Source: Eubacteriaceae bacterium
Lineage (GTDB): Bacteria; Bacillota; Clostridia; Lachnospirales; Lachnospiraceae
Direction of reading: 5' to 3'
Assembly (NCBI GenBank): GCA_910574895.1
Contig: CAJTDQ010000002.1
Span: forward strand, 307,636-371,635
Length of the DNA: 64,000 nucleotides
This document shows positions 26,118 to 35,568 of this stretch, piece by piece (within the stretch, counting starts at the first letter, position 1; every line of letters starts with the position of its first letter). The position numbers and the translations under genes are program-made. The notes beneath the pieces are model-generated. The model worked only from the letters and a program-made list of their open reading frames with translations. It was not told the DNA's origin and did not search any database.

Positions 26118-28036
26118 TGATTGAGAAAATGAACTTTGTCACACTTGCCGGTCCAAAGACACAGATTGATTATCTAGTAAATCATTATTTAAGCAAGCAT
26201 GACATTCACTTGGAAAATGCCCTGACAGAATTTAGTTCTACTGAGCAATTCACAACATTTACAGAAGAAAATCCATTTAAATCTTCTCTAAATAAAAGTC
26301 ATGAATTAATGCAGTTAGTTCATGCTCCTGAAAAAGCTGAAATTCAAAATATTACCGTTGCAGAAGCTGAAAAGTTTCTCGATAGGATTGACGAGGATTT
26401 AGTAGATGTTCGGGATAAAATTGCGAAACTAAAAGAAAAAATTGAGCAGTTAAATGTGGATTATACTACACTGGCACCCTTTAAAACATTAAATTATACA
26501 TTAAAAAGAATTTATGACATGGAGTTTTTCAAATACAGATTTGGTAAAATTCCCCGTGTCAGTTTTGATAAGTTTGAATCCTATCTTGACCCGGATATCA
26601 ATGCAATTTTTATAACAACCCTTACCGAAGCAGAAACTGTCTATGGCGTTTTTTTTGCTCCGGTTGAATATTTCGATGATGTTGAGAAAGATTTTAAGAA
26701 CATTCATTTTGATGAAATTCCTATTCCCCGGAAATATAAAGATTTTCCGAATAATGAATGTTTACAAATTTCTAACAAAATAAATGAACTCAATGAACAG
26801 ATTTCATCTAAAGAGATTGAAATTAACGAAATTATTGAAAAAAACAAAAATAAACTTGTCTCTGCGATTAGGAGAATCGAAACAGCATACAGCAACTTTG
26901 ATGTGAGAAAACTTGCAGCAGTGACAAGAGACTCCGGAGTAACATTTCAGGTTCTTTGCGGGTGGATGACAACAAAAGAGGCAAAAAAACTTTATCGGGA
27001 AACTGACAATGATGTGAACGTTGTGTGCATTGTGAATGATGATGTTAATGACCATAAGACAAAACCGCCTACAAAATTAAAGAACTTTAAATTAATAAGG
27101 CCTTTTGAAATGTTTGTGAGAATGTATGGCCTTCCTGCATATAATGAATTTGACCCTACACTTTTTCTTACCATCACATATGCATTTATCTTTGGTATTA
27201 TGTTCGGTGATTTAGGTCAGGGACTATGTCTGGTTATCGGAGGCGCCTTACTATATAAAATTAAAAAAATGGATTTGGCAGGCATCGTTTGTGCTGCAGG
27301 AGTTTTTTCCTGTATCTTTGGTGCTCTCTTTGGAAGTTTCTTTGGTTTTGAATTTGAATCGCTGATACATCCGCTTCATTCCATGATTACACTTCCATTC
27401 CTTGGACAGATAAATCTTGTCCTTGTTGCAGCATTTCTCTTTGGTTCGTTCGTGATATTAAGCACAATGATTCTTAATATTGCCAATGCCATAAAACAAA
27501 GAGATATAGGAAAGGCACTGTTTGGTCCGAATGCAGTTACCGGATTTATCTTTTATGCAAGTATCATCGCTGTTATTGTACTTTACATGACCGGTCATTC
27601 GCTGCCGGGTACTGTTTTGTTAATTATAATGTTTGTTGTTCCATTGGTATTAATCTTCTTAGAAGAACCATTAAAGAATATCTTAAAAAAGAAAAAGCCG
27701 ATTGAAGATACACCCGGAATCTTTGCTGCCACAGCGTTTTTTGAACTTTTTGATTACCTGATTACGTATTTGTCAAATGCTTTATCATTTTTACGTATTG
27801 GTGTCTTTGCAATCAGCCATGCAGCTATGATGCAGGTCGTAATGACACTGGCAGGTGCAGAAAATGGTGGAAGTGCCAATATCGCTGTAGTGATTATCGG
27901 TAATATCATTGTTCTTGCAATGGAAGGTCTGGTAGTTGGTATCCAGGTTCTTCGTTTAGAATATTACGAAATCTTCGGTCGTTTTTATGAAGGTAACGGC
28001 AGGGAGTTCGTTCCATATAGAAAAAGAAACAAATAA
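26117..28036 (+). CDS. ntpI: A/V-type ATPase membrane subunit I (a subunit)
   Basis: 639 aa. The first half is cytoplasmic with two coiled-coil stretches (about 75-120 and 215-260); the second half has seven or eight membrane helices starting near residue 340. Family marks are PFEMFVRMYGLPAYNEFDPT, FGIMFGDLGQGL, and LSNALSFLRIGVFAISHAAM with the essential Arg facing the rotor. It forms the two ion half-channels. It overlaps the previous gene by one base. Confidence 0.95.
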   Translation: MIEKMNFVTLAGPKTQIDYLVNHYLSKHDIHLENALTEFSSTEQFTTFTEENPFKSSLNKSHELMQLVHAPEKAEIQNITVAEAEKFLDRIDEDLVDVRDKIAKLKEKIEQLNVDYTTLAPFKTLNYTLKRIYDMEFFKYRFGKIPRVSFDKFESYLDPDINAIFITTLTEAETVYGVFFAPVEYFDDVEKDFKNIHFDEIPIPRKYKDFPNNECLQISNKINELNEQISSKEIEINEIIEKNKNKLVSAIRRIETAYSNFDVRKLAAVTRDSGVTFQVLCGWMTTKEAKKLYRETDNDVNVVCIVNDDVNDHKTKPPTKLKNFKLIRPFEMFVRMYGLPAYNEFDPTLFLTITYAFIFGIMFGDLGQGLCLVIGGALLYKIKKMDLAGIVCAAGVFSCIFGALFGSFFGFEFESLIHPLHSMITLPFLGQINLVLVAAFLFGSFVILSTMILNIANAIKQRDIGKALFGPNAVTGFIFYASIIAVIVLYMTGHSLPGTVLLIIMFVVPLVLIFLEEPLKNILKKKKPIEDTPGIFAATAFFELFDYLITYLSNALSFLRIGVFAISHAAMMQVVMTLAGAENGGSANIAVVIIGNIIVLAMEGLVVGIQVLRLEYYEIFGRFYEGNGREFVPYRKRNK

Positions 28037-28074
28037 AAACAAATTAATTTTATGAACATCAGGAGGATTTTATT

Positions 28075-28497
28075 ATGTTTATTAATGTTTTATTTTTAGC
28101 TGCTTTAGTACTTACAATTATACTTCCATTAATGGTTTACTTTATTGGAGAACAAAACAAAGGACGTTTTAAAAGAACTATTTTAACAAATTGTTTAACT
28201 TTCTTTGGAACATTTCTCTTTGGAACAATATTTCTTTTCACAAATACAGCCAGTGCTGCTGTTGCAGCAGACGCAACAGTTTCCAGTGGTTTAGGTTTAC
28301 TTGCAGCAGGTCTTGCAATCGGATTGTCATGTATCGGCAGTGGTTATGCAGTTGCCAGTTCCGCAAGTGCCGCTCTCGGTGCGTTGAGCGAAGATTCCAG
28401 TATTTTTGGTAAGGCTCTGATCTTTGTTGCTTTAGCAGAAGGTATTGCACTGTGGGGATTTATTGTTGCATTCCTGATTCTGACACATGTTGCATAA
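28075..28497 (+). CDS. ntpK: A/V-type ATPase rotor ring subunit K
   Basis: 140 aa. The last 70 residues form the classical c-type hairpin: LGLLAAGLAIGLSCIGSGYA, a polar loop with LSEDSSIFGKA, and FVALAEGIALWGFIVAFLI with the ion-binding Glu at about 122. The first 60 residues hold two other hydrophobic helices, without Glu and not similar to the hairpin, so this is not the clean duplication seen in E. hirae NtpK. Whether the ring carries Na+ or H+ is not clear by eye. CAGGAGG precedes the ATG. Confidence 0.93.
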   Translation: MFINVLFLAALVLTIILPLMVYFIGEQNKGRFKRTILTNCLTFFGTFLFGTIFLFTNTASAAVAADATVSSGLGLLAAGLAIGLSCIGSGYAVASSASAALGALSEDSSIFGKALIFVALAEGIALWGFIVAFLILTHVA

Positions 28498-28509
28498 AAA
28501 GAGGCTTTT

Positions 28510-28818
28510 ATGAAAATGTATTTAATCAGTGACAATGTGGATACCCTTACCGGCATGCGTCTTGCCGGCGTAGAAGGTGAGATTGCCCACGGTCCAAAAG
28601 AAACAAAAACAGCAGTAGAAAAAGTTTTAGAAGATAAAAAACTTGGTATCTTACTGATAACAGAAAAATTAAGTTTTGAGATTCCTGAATTAATTGACGA
28701 AATTAAATTAAACAGAAAGCGGCCTTTGGTGGTTGAAATACCTGACCGCCACGGTTCCGGCAGACAGGAAAACTTTATTACAACATATATTAACGAAGCT
28801 ATAGGAATTAAACTTTAG
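28510..28818 (+). CDS. ntpG: A/V-type ATPase subunit F (central shaft)
   Basis: 102 aa, alpha/beta fold. MYLISDNVDTLTGMRLAGVEG and the later LLITEKLSFEIPELIDEIK are typical. It binds subunit D in the rotating shaft. It lies 12 bp after subunit K, with AAAGAGG before the ATG, in the conserved order K-F-E-A-B-D. Confidence 0.92.
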   Translation: MKMYLISDNVDTLTGMRLAGVEGEIAHGPKETKTAVEKVLEDKKLGILLITEKLSFEIPELIDEIKLNRKRPLVVEIPDRHGSGRQENFITTYINEAIGIKL

Positions 28819-28834
28819 AAAGGATATAGGGACA

Positions 28835-29407
28835 ATGACTATAGAAGAAAAAATGGAACATTTTCGAAGTATATCTTTGGAAAGTGCCAATAATCAGAGT
28901 GTAGAATCTTTAAGTAATTATAAAAAGTCTTTGGATGAAGAACTGCTTATCCATAAAGAGACTGCAAAAAAATTGTCAGAAGATTCTAAGCGTGCCAGAA
29001 TCAATCAGGTTAAAGCTAATTCAAAAAAGAATCTGGCATCTTCACAAATGACTATAAAAAAACAATTTACACAGAAACAATCAGAAATTAAATCCGGAAT
29101 ATTTGAACTTGTCCGTAACAAAATTTCTGAATATCGTAAAACTTCTGAATATACTGAATTACTAAAATCTCAGATATCTAAAATCTGTAATGATTATAAG
29201 GATTTTGATTTTACGATATATATAGATTCCGGTGATTCTCATTTATTAACTCAGTTAACAGAATCTTTTCATGTAAATATTCAGGTATATGAAAAAGATT
29301 TCTTAGGCGGCACCAGAACCATTGTTCCTGAAAGAAATATCCTAATTGATAATTCTTTCAAAACCCGTCTTGTGGAAGAACAGGAAAATTTTGTAGTTAC
29401 ATTGTAG
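28835..29407 (+). CDS. ntpE: A/V-type ATPase subunit E (peripheral stalk)
   Basis: 190 aa. The first 95 residues are one long charged helix; the rest is an alpha/beta head ending with GGTRTIVPERNILIDNSFKTRL, which matches the E-subunit end that clamps onto the catalytic head. It would pair with the 107 aa coiled-coil subunit of the first gene. AAAGGATA precedes the ATG; the A subunit gene follows after 11 bp. Confidence 0.9.
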   Translation: MTIEEKMEHFRSISLESANNQSVESLSNYKKSLDEELLIHKETAKKLSEDSKRARINQVKANSKKNLASSQMTIKKQFTQKQSEIKSGIFELVRNKISEYRKTSEYTELLKSQISKICNDYKDFDFTIYIDSGDSHLLTQLTESFHVNIQVYEKDFLGGTRTIVPERNILIDNSFKTRLVEEQENFVVTL

Positions 29408-29418
29408 GAGGCATTTCA

Positions 29419-31185
29419 ATGGAAAAAACAGGAAAAATATATGGAATCAACGGTCCTGTTGTTTACATTAAAGGAAAAACTGAATTTAAAATGGGCGAGA
29501 TGGTTTATGTCAGTTCAGAAAAATTAGTTGGTGAAGTCATTGGTTTAACTTCAGAAATGACTACCATTCAGGTATACGAAGAAACCAGCGGACTAAAACC
29601 GGGGGAGTTGGTCTATGGTACAGACAGTGCTATTTTCGTAACGCTTGCACCTGGTATTCTGAATAACATCTTTGATGGAATAGAGAGACCATTGAGTGAA
29701 TTGGAAAAACAGTCAGGAGCATTTATTTCCCGTGGTGTCAGTGTTGACTCACTCGATACCGAAAAAGAATGGGATGTACACATTACCGTCAACGTTGGTG
29801 ACTATGTTTCTGGTGGAACAATTATTGCTGAAACAAAAGAAACCCGTGCTATTGTGCACAAATCTATGGTTCCTCCTTACATAAAGGGAACGGTTATAGA
29901 TGTTGCTGCCAGCGGTAAGTATACAATTAACGATACAATCGTTACATTACAGAAAGATGACGGCACTCACATAGACCTTTCTTTAACACAGAAATGGCCG
30001 ATACGTGAACCTAGACCAACAGCTTCAAGATATGGCACAACAAAGCCTCTTGTTACCGGACAAAGAATTATGGATACACTTTTTCCATTAGCAAAAGGGG
30101 GCACTGCTGCTATCCCCGGTGGATTTGGAACAGGAAAAACAATGAACCAGCATCAGATTGCAAAGTGGGCAGATGCTGACATTATTATTTATATCGGTTG
30201 CGGTGAACGTGGAAATGAAATGACTCAGGTTCTGGAAGAATTTTCTGAGTTGATTGATCCGAAGTCAGGAAATCCTTTGATGGACAGAACAACATTGATC
30301 GCCAATACCAGCAATATGCCGGTTGCTGCCCGTGAGGCTTCCATATATACAGGTATTACACTTGCAGAATATTACAGAGATATGGGATATCACGTAGCCA
30401 TAATGGCAGACTCCACATCCAGATGGGCGGAAGCTCTTCGTGAATTATCCGGACGACTGGAAGAAATGCCTGCGGAAGAAGGTTTCCCTGCTTATCTTGC
30501 GAGCCGTCTGTCAGCATTTTACGAGAGAGCCGGATACATGGAAAACCTGAACGGAACAGAGGGTTCTATCTCTATTATTGGAGCAGTTTCTCCACAGGGT
30601 GGTGACTTCTCTGAACCGGTTACACAAAATACAAAACGTTTCGTCCGCTGTTTCTGGGGACTTGATAAATCTTTGGCCTATGCCAGACACTTCCCTGCCA
30701 TTCACTGGCTTACAAGTTACAGCGAATACTTTGACGAACTTGCCAACTGGTATAATACCAATGTCGGACCTGATTTTGTGTCCTGCAGAACTAAAATTTT
30801 AGCATTGCTGAATCAGGAAAGTTCCTTAATGGAAATTGTCAAACTGATTGGCAGCGATGTTTTACCGGATGACCAGAAACTGACTTTGGAAATTGCCAGA
30901 GTTATTCGTCTTGGATTTTTACAGCAGAATGCATTTCATGACCAGGACACTTGTGTTCCATTAAAGAAACAGTTATTAATGATGAAAATCATTCTTTATT
31001 TATATGATAAAGCATCAAAGCTTATTGCGATTGGGCTGCCAATGTCTGTATTAAAAGAAAATAATATTTTTGAGAAAATTATTTCTATAAAATATGATAT
31101 TCCTAATGATAAGCTTTCCATGTTTGATGACTACAAAGTTGAAATTGATAATTTCTATGCTGAAATTATGGCTGAACATGCATAA
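29419..31185 (+). CDS. ntpA: A/V-type ATPase catalytic subunit A
   Basis: 588 aa, the usual length. It has the Walker A loop PGGFGTGKTMNQHQ, the catalytic GERGNEM glutamate motif, the MADSTSRWAEALRE Walker B region, and the non-homologous insertion (about residues 110-200) that marks A/V catalytic subunits against F-type beta. It hydrolyses or makes ATP in the A3B3 head. TAGGAGG precedes the ATG. Confidence 0.97.
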   Translation: MEKTGKIYGINGPVVYIKGKTEFKMGEMVYVSSEKLVGEVIGLTSEMTTIQVYEETSGLKPGELVYGTDSAIFVTLAPGILNNIFDGIERPLSELEKQSGAFISRGVSVDSLDTEKEWDVHITVNVGDYVSGGTIIAETKETRAIVHKSMVPPYIKGTVIDVAASGKYTINDTIVTLQKDDGTHIDLSLTQKWPIREPRPTASRYGTTKPLVTGQRIMDTLFPLAKGGTAAIPGGFGTGKTMNQHQIAKWADADIIIYIGCGERGNEMTQVLEEFSELIDPKSGNPLMDRTTLIANTSNMPVAAREASIYTGITLAEYYRDMGYHVAIMADSTSRWAEALRELSGRLEEMPAEEGFPAYLASRLSAFYERAGYMENLNGTEGSISIIGAVSPQGGDFSEPVTQNTKRFVRCFWGLDKSLAYARHFPAIHWLTSYSEYFDELANWYNTNVGPDFVSCRTKILALLNQESSLMEIVKLIGSDVLPDDQKLTLEIARVIRLGFLQQNAFHDQDTCVPLKKQLLMMKIILYLYDKASKLIAIGLPMSVLKENNIFEKIISIKYDIPNDKLSMFDDYKVEIDNFYAEIMAEHA

Positions 31186-31197
31186 GGAGGTGCTTAC

Positions 31198-32583
31198 ATG
31201 GCTATTGAGTATTTAGGACTAAGTGAAATTAACGGTCCGTTGGTTGTTTTAGAAGGTGTAGAGAATGCAGCCTTTGATGAAATTGTCGAATTTAAAATGA
31301 ATGATGGTAATGAAAAGCGCCTCGGTCGTGTTATCGAAATATATCAGGATAAAGCTATGATACAGGTTTTTGAAGGCTCGGAAGGAATGTCCCTCTCTAA
31401 CACTCATACGAAATTAACCGGACATCCTATGGAAGTTGCCCTCTCTTCCGATATCTTAGGAAGAACTTTTAACGGTATTGGAAAACCAATTGACGGACTT
31501 CCTCCTGTCAGTGGCGAAAAACGTGATGTCAACGGTATGCCTTTAAATCCGGTCAGCCGGGAATACCCTCGAAACTATATCAGAACAGGTATTTCTGCGA
31601 TTGACGGCCTTACAACACTGATACGTGGACAGAAACTTCCTATTTTCTCAGGAAACGGTCTTCCACATGACCAGCTGGCAGCCCAGCTGGTAAACCAGTC
31701 TTCTTTAGGAGATGACACGGATGAAGAGTTTGCCATTGTATTTGCTGCCATGGGCGTAAAAAATGACGTCGCTGACTTTTTTAAAAAATCTTTTGAAGAG
31801 TCAGGAGCCTTAGAACATACGGTTATGTTTCTCAATATGGCAAACGATCCTGTCGTAGAACGTCTGATTACACCAAAAGTGGCATTAACTGTTGCAGAAT
31901 ATCTCGCCTACGAAAAGGATATGCACATTTTAGTTATTCTCACAGATATGACGACATACGCCGAAGCCATGCGTGAAGTTTCATCTTCCAAAGGTGAAAT
32001 ACCTTCCCGAAAAGGATACCCCGGCTATTTATATAGTGAACTTGCTACAATCTACGAACGTGCAGGAATTATTAAAGGGGCAAAAGGTTCGGTAACACAG
32101 ATTCCGATTTTAACAATGCCAAACGACGATATTACTCACCCGATTCCTGACTTAACGGGATACATCACAGAGGGACAGATTACATTGGACCGCTCTCTTA
32201 ACGGACAGGGTATATATCCTCCAATTAATGTTCTTCCGTCTCTTTCCCGTCTTATGAAGGACGGCATTGGTGAAGGATTCACGAGAGACGATCATCAGGA
32301 TATCGCAAACCAGTTGTTTTCCGCTTATGCCAAGGTTGGTGATGCCAGAGCCCTCGCATCTGTTATTGGTGAAGACGAATTATCACCGACAGATAAAAAA
32401 TATCTTGAATTTGGTAAAGCTTTCGAAGCTGAATTTGTTGGTCAGGGGCTTGGTGTAAACAGAAATATTATCGAGACACTGAATCTTGGTTGGAAACTAC
32501 TTCATATTCTTCCAAAAGAAGAACTGGACCGAATTGACACTAAAATCTTGAAAAAGTACTACGACGTACTGGCAGAAAATTAA
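31198..32583 (+). CDS. ntpB: A/V-type ATPase regulatory subunit B
   Basis: 461 aa. It alternates with subunit A in the head. It lacks a Walker A lysine, having [12 protein letters not shown] in its place, which is the B-subunit signature. It also has [25 protein letters not shown] split over the family block and [26 protein letters not shown] lies before the ATG; it follows subunit A by 12 bp. Confidence 0.97.
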   Translation: MAIEYLGLSEINGPLVVLEGVENAAFDEIVEFKMNDGNEKRLGRVIEIYQDKAMIQVFEGSEGMSLSNTHTKLTGHPMEVALSSDILGRTFNGIGKPIDGLPPVSGEKRDVNGMPLNPVSREYPRNYIRTGISAIDGLTTLIRGQKLPIFSGNGLPHDQLAAQLVNQSSLGDDTDEEFAIVFAAMGVKNDVADFFKKSFEESGALEHTVMFLNMANDPVVERLITPKVALTVAEYLAYEKDMHILVILTDMTTYAEAMREVSSSKGEIPSRKGYPGYLYSELATIYERAGIIKGAKGSVTQIPILTMPNDDITHPIPDLTGYITEGQITLDRSLNGQGIYPPINVLPSLSRLMKDGIGEGFTRDDHQDIANQLFSAYAKVGDARALASVIGEDELSPTDKKYLEFGKAFEAEFVGQGLGVNRNIIETLNLGWKLLHILPKEELDRIDTKILKKYYDVLAEN

Positions 32584-32598
32584 TTACGAGGTTTTATT

Positions 32599-33213
32599 AT
32601 GAACTTAAACACAGTACCTACCAAAGGAAATCTAATGGCTGCCAAAAGTTCACTGGCGCTTGCCCGTCAGGGATATGAACTGATGGATAAAAAACGTAAT
32701 ATTCTTATTAGAGAGATTATGAACTTAACAGAAAAGGCTGATACCATTCAGTCCGAAATTGATAAGACATTTACAGCCGCTTATTCAGCCTTAGAAAAAG
32801 CAAATATCGAGCTTGGGATTCGAAACGTTGAAACCTTCGCATTTAATGTGATGCCTGAAGAGGATATTCATATTAAGACCCGGAGTGTCATGGGTGCAGA
32901 AATCCCCTTAGTGAAACATGTGGAAGAAGTTCGAAACCCTGTTTATTCCTTTTATGGAACAACAGAATCTTTAGATAAGGCAAAAGCCTGTTTTGAAAGA
33001 GTAAAAGACTTAACCATCAGGCTTTCTATGATAGAAAATGCTGCTTACCGTCTTGCTTATAATATAAAAAAGACACAAAAACGTGCAAATGCATTACAAA
33101 ATATTACCATACCTAATTATGAAGTTCTTGTTAAGACAATAGAAAATGCTTTGGAAGAGAAGGAACGGGAAGAATTTACAAGATTAAAAGTAATCAAGTC
33201 TAGGGTTAAATAA
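32599..33213 (+). CDS. ntpD: A/V-type ATPase subunit D (central shaft)
   Basis: 204 aa, two long helices forming the antiparallel coiled-coil rotor axle. The N-terminal VPTKGNLMAAKSSLALARQG and the C-terminal RRANALQNITIP-like segment (here KRANALQNITIPNYE) are diagnostic. It is the last gene of the operon and is followed by a terminator. Confidence 0.95.
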   Translation: MNLNTVPTKGNLMAAKSSLALARQGYELMDKKRNILIREIMNLTEKADTIQSEIDKTFTAAYSALEKANIELGIRNVETFAFNVMPEEDIHIKTRSVMGAEIPLVKHVEEVRNPVYSFYGTTESLDKAKACFERVKDLTIRLSMIENAAYRLAYNIKKTQKRANALQNITIPNYEVLVKTIENALEEKEREEFTRLKVIKSRVK

Positions 33214-33232
33214 ATAATTATATTTTAGAAAT

Positions 33233-33271
33233 GCTGTTACAAAAATAGATTTTTGTAGCAGCGCCTTTTTT
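33233..33271 (+). terminator. Terminator of the A/V-ATPase operon
   Basis: GCTGTTACAAAAAT and TTTTTGTAGCAGC with a short loop, then GCC and a T-run. Confidence 0.88.
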
Positions 33272-33369
33272 ATATAGAAACATCTTTATAACAATTTTAT
33301 ACTGTTGATTTTTCATTTTGTTTTTAGTAAAATAATATGAGACATATTTTTTTAAAGAAGAGGATTTTT

Positions 33370-34755
33370 ATGAAAAAAATTATAACATATATTGTTTCTT
33401 TTGTGATGGTTCTATCTATAATAGGACAAGCCACAAATATATATAACACAGCCACTTATGCAGATACAAAGCCTGGTTTTCCGAAGGCTCCTGATATTTT
33501 TGGTAAATCAGCCATACTGATAAATCCGGTTACCGGTACCATTTTATATGAAAAAGATTCTCATAAAAAAATGTATCCGGCAAGTATTACAAAAATTATG
33601 ACTGCATTACTTACCTTGGAAAACTGCAAAATGAATGAGGAAATTGTTTATTCTAAAAAGAATATCGAAAGTTTAACATGGGAAGATTCCAATATTGAGT
33701 GTAAGGTTGGCGAAAAAATGACTGTAAAAGATGGTCTATACGCCCTAATGCTTGCTTCTGCCAATGAAACTGCAACTGCTCTGGCGGAACATATTTCCGG
33801 AAGTACTGAAAATTTTACAAAGTTAATGAACGACCGGGCAAAGCAGGCTGGTGCCACAGATACACACTTTGCAAATGCAAACGGATTACATGATGATAAT
33901 CATTATGTAACTGCATATGATATGGCAATGATTATGAACGATGCCATACAATATCCTGCATTTTTAGATGTCATTCATGCAACAGAATACACCATACCTG
34001 CCAATAATAAGAGAAAAAAACCTTACCCGTCCATTCAAAGACATATGATGATACATCCTACCAGCCAATACTATGATGCTGATGTTATTGGTGGTAAGAC
34101 CGGATATACCGATCAGGCCGGAAAGTGCCTTGTAACATACGCAAAACGTGGTAATGTTCCCCTGATTTCCGTTGTTTTAAAATCAGATGGAGATGTAGTT
34201 TTTGATGATACTAAAAAATTATTAGACTATGGTTTTGATAACTTTGAGTTTTTAAATATTTATGAAAATGATACTAGATTTAATACAAACACATTCGATA
34301 ATCTTGCATCACCATTTGCAAGTACTGATAAAACAATAACTGTAGATAAAGATACCTTTATCATGATTCCTAAGGGTGTATCTATCGCAGATTTAGATAC
34401 TGAAGTATCTTTTCACTTAACTGATGATTCTTTTGCTACCATTACTTATAAATATGGAAATCATATTATGGGGTCAGCAAAAATGAAATATATAAACTCT
34501 GGTTCGTACTCTGAAAAAGAAATTTCTACGACAACAGAATCAATAACAGAGAAAAAAGTTACTCCTGCCAAAAAGGAAAAAACAACACAATCAGAAACGA
34601 AGAAAACAAATAAGCCAGTGAATTCTTCTCATTTATTAACAATTATAATTATTGTTTTTGTTATTATTATCATTGTTTCAATTCTAACTGCTATTATGTT
34701 ACATCGTAGAAAACTTAACAGAATAAGAGCTATGAAAAGACGACGCAATCGCTAA
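33370..34755 (+). CDS. D-alanyl-D-alanine carboxypeptidase (penicillin-binding protein, peptidase S11)
   Basis: 461 aa from ATG 33370, where AGAGGA precedes a start with a proper signal peptide (KKIITYIVSFVMVLSII); an upstream ATG at 33337 would bury it. Active-site motifs: PASITKIMTA (SxxK, about residue 72), ASANETA (SxN), and GGKTGYTDQAG (KTG). It trims the last D-Ala of peptidoglycan stem peptides. A beta domain, a Thr/Lys-rich linker and a C-terminal membrane helix with a very basic tail (HRRKLNRIRAMKRRR) follow; the tail differs from the amphipathic anchor of classical DacA. Confidence 0.94.
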   Translation: MKKIITYIVSFVMVLSIIGQATNIYNTATYADTKPGFPKAPDIFGKSAILINPVTGTILYEKDSHKKMYPASITKIMTALLTLENCKMNEEIVYSKKNIESLTWEDSNIECKVGEKMTVKDGLYALMLASANETATALAEHISGSTENFTKLMNDRAKQAGATDTHFANANGLHDDNHYVTAYDMAMIMNDAIQYPAFLDVIHATEYTIPANNKRKKPYPSIQRHMMIHPTSQYYDADVIGGKTGYTDQAGKCLVTYAKRGNVPLISVVLKSDGDVVFDDTKKLLDYGFDNFEFLNIYENDTRFNTNTFDNLASPFASTDKTITVDKDTFIMIPKGVSIADLDTEVSFHLTDDSFATITYKYGNHIMGSAKMKYINSGSYSEKEISTTTESITEKKVTPAKKEKTTQSETKKTNKPVNSSHLLTIIIIVFVIIIIVSILTAIMLHRRKLNRIRAMKRRRNR

Positions 34756-34776
34756 ATAAATTTAGGAGGTATTAAT

Positions 34777-35514
34777 ATGAATTGGGTTGCACCTATTAAA
34801 GATGAAAAAACTTTACAATTATTTGGGGAAACATTAAAACAAGTTGATTACAAATACTACATTATGTTTGAACTTGGTGTTGGCACGGGGCTTCAGCTTC
34901 AGGATATTCTTGCTTTTAAGAATAAAGACGTTACAAACAAAAAAGAAATTACTGTAGAGATTGGAACAAAAAACATAAAAAATACGTTTTCTATTCCAAA
35001 AGATTTACAAAAGACTATTAATGAATTCACAATGGGAAAAGACCCTGAGGCTTATCTTATTCTGGGTCACAACACTTCAAATAAACCGGTTTCAAGAGAA
35101 CAGGCTTACAGAGTTCTTCGTGCTGCAGGACACAAGATTGGATTAAGTTCCATTGGTGCACAGACAATGCGTAAAACATTTGCATGGAAATATTATAAAG
35201 AAACCGGAGATATCTATTATCTTCAGAACTTATTCAATCACGCTTCACCTTCTATTACATATCGTTTTATTGGTGAAAAACCAAATATGGAAGTAGTTCT
35301 TAAAAAGATGACTCCTCAGGAAAATGAACGCAGTAGATATCTTCTGTATTTAAATGGAAGCGGAAAAAAAAGATTAAATAATATTATTAATACTCTTGAA
35401 GATATTAAAGATAATTTTGATAATCCTGCTAACAACGATTCTTTCTATGGAAAAGTTGATTGTCTTCTTGAAGAATTAGATGCACTTATTAAAAATTATA
35501 AAGAAACAAAATAA
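34777..35514 (+). CDS. Tyrosine recombinase-like protein lacking catalytic residues
   Basis: 245 aa with AGGAGG before the ATG. It has only the catalytic-domain fold and no N-terminal core-binding domain. Aligning by eye to Xer/Int: TGLR is TGLQ (Gln40 for Arg I); HxLRH is QTMRK (Gln129 for His, Arg132 kept, Lys133); GHxS is NHAS (His155 kept); and the Tyr position in TYRFIG reads Phe164, with a Tyr two residues earlier. Three or more key residues are replaced, so strand cleavage is unlikely. A helical tail of 70 residues follows. No att-like repeats or other mobile genes flank it, so it looks like a resident DNA-binding protein (inference). Confidence 0.75.
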   Translation: MNWVAPIKDEKTLQLFGETLKQVDYKYYIMFELGVGTGLQLQDILAFKNKDVTNKKEITVEIGTKNIKNTFSIPKDLQKTINEFTMGKDPEAYLILGHNTSNKPVSREQAYRVLRAAGHKIGLSSIGAQTMRKTFAWKYYKETGDIYYLQNLFNHASPSITYRFIGEKPNMEVVLKKMTPQENERSRYLLYLNGSGKKRLNNIINTLEDIKDNFDNPANNDSFYGKVDCLLEELDALIKNYKETK

Positions 35515-35525
35515 ATATATTATAT

Positions 35526-35568
35526 AAAGAAGAGCTGCCAATCTTTTACGATTTGCAGCTCTTCTTTA
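35526..35568. terminator. Bidirectional terminator
   Basis: AAAGAAGAGCTGC and GCAGCTCTTCTTT around a 16 base loop, between convergent genes. Confidence 0.9.

Noticed and set aside
26501..27177. Minus-strand frames within the ATPase subunit I gene
   Set aside because: Low-complexity shadows of an unmistakable subunit I gene, without ribosome binding sites.
34777..35514. Integrase of a mobile island
   Set aside because: Catalytic residues are missing, and no att repeats, excisionase or other mobile genes are present.
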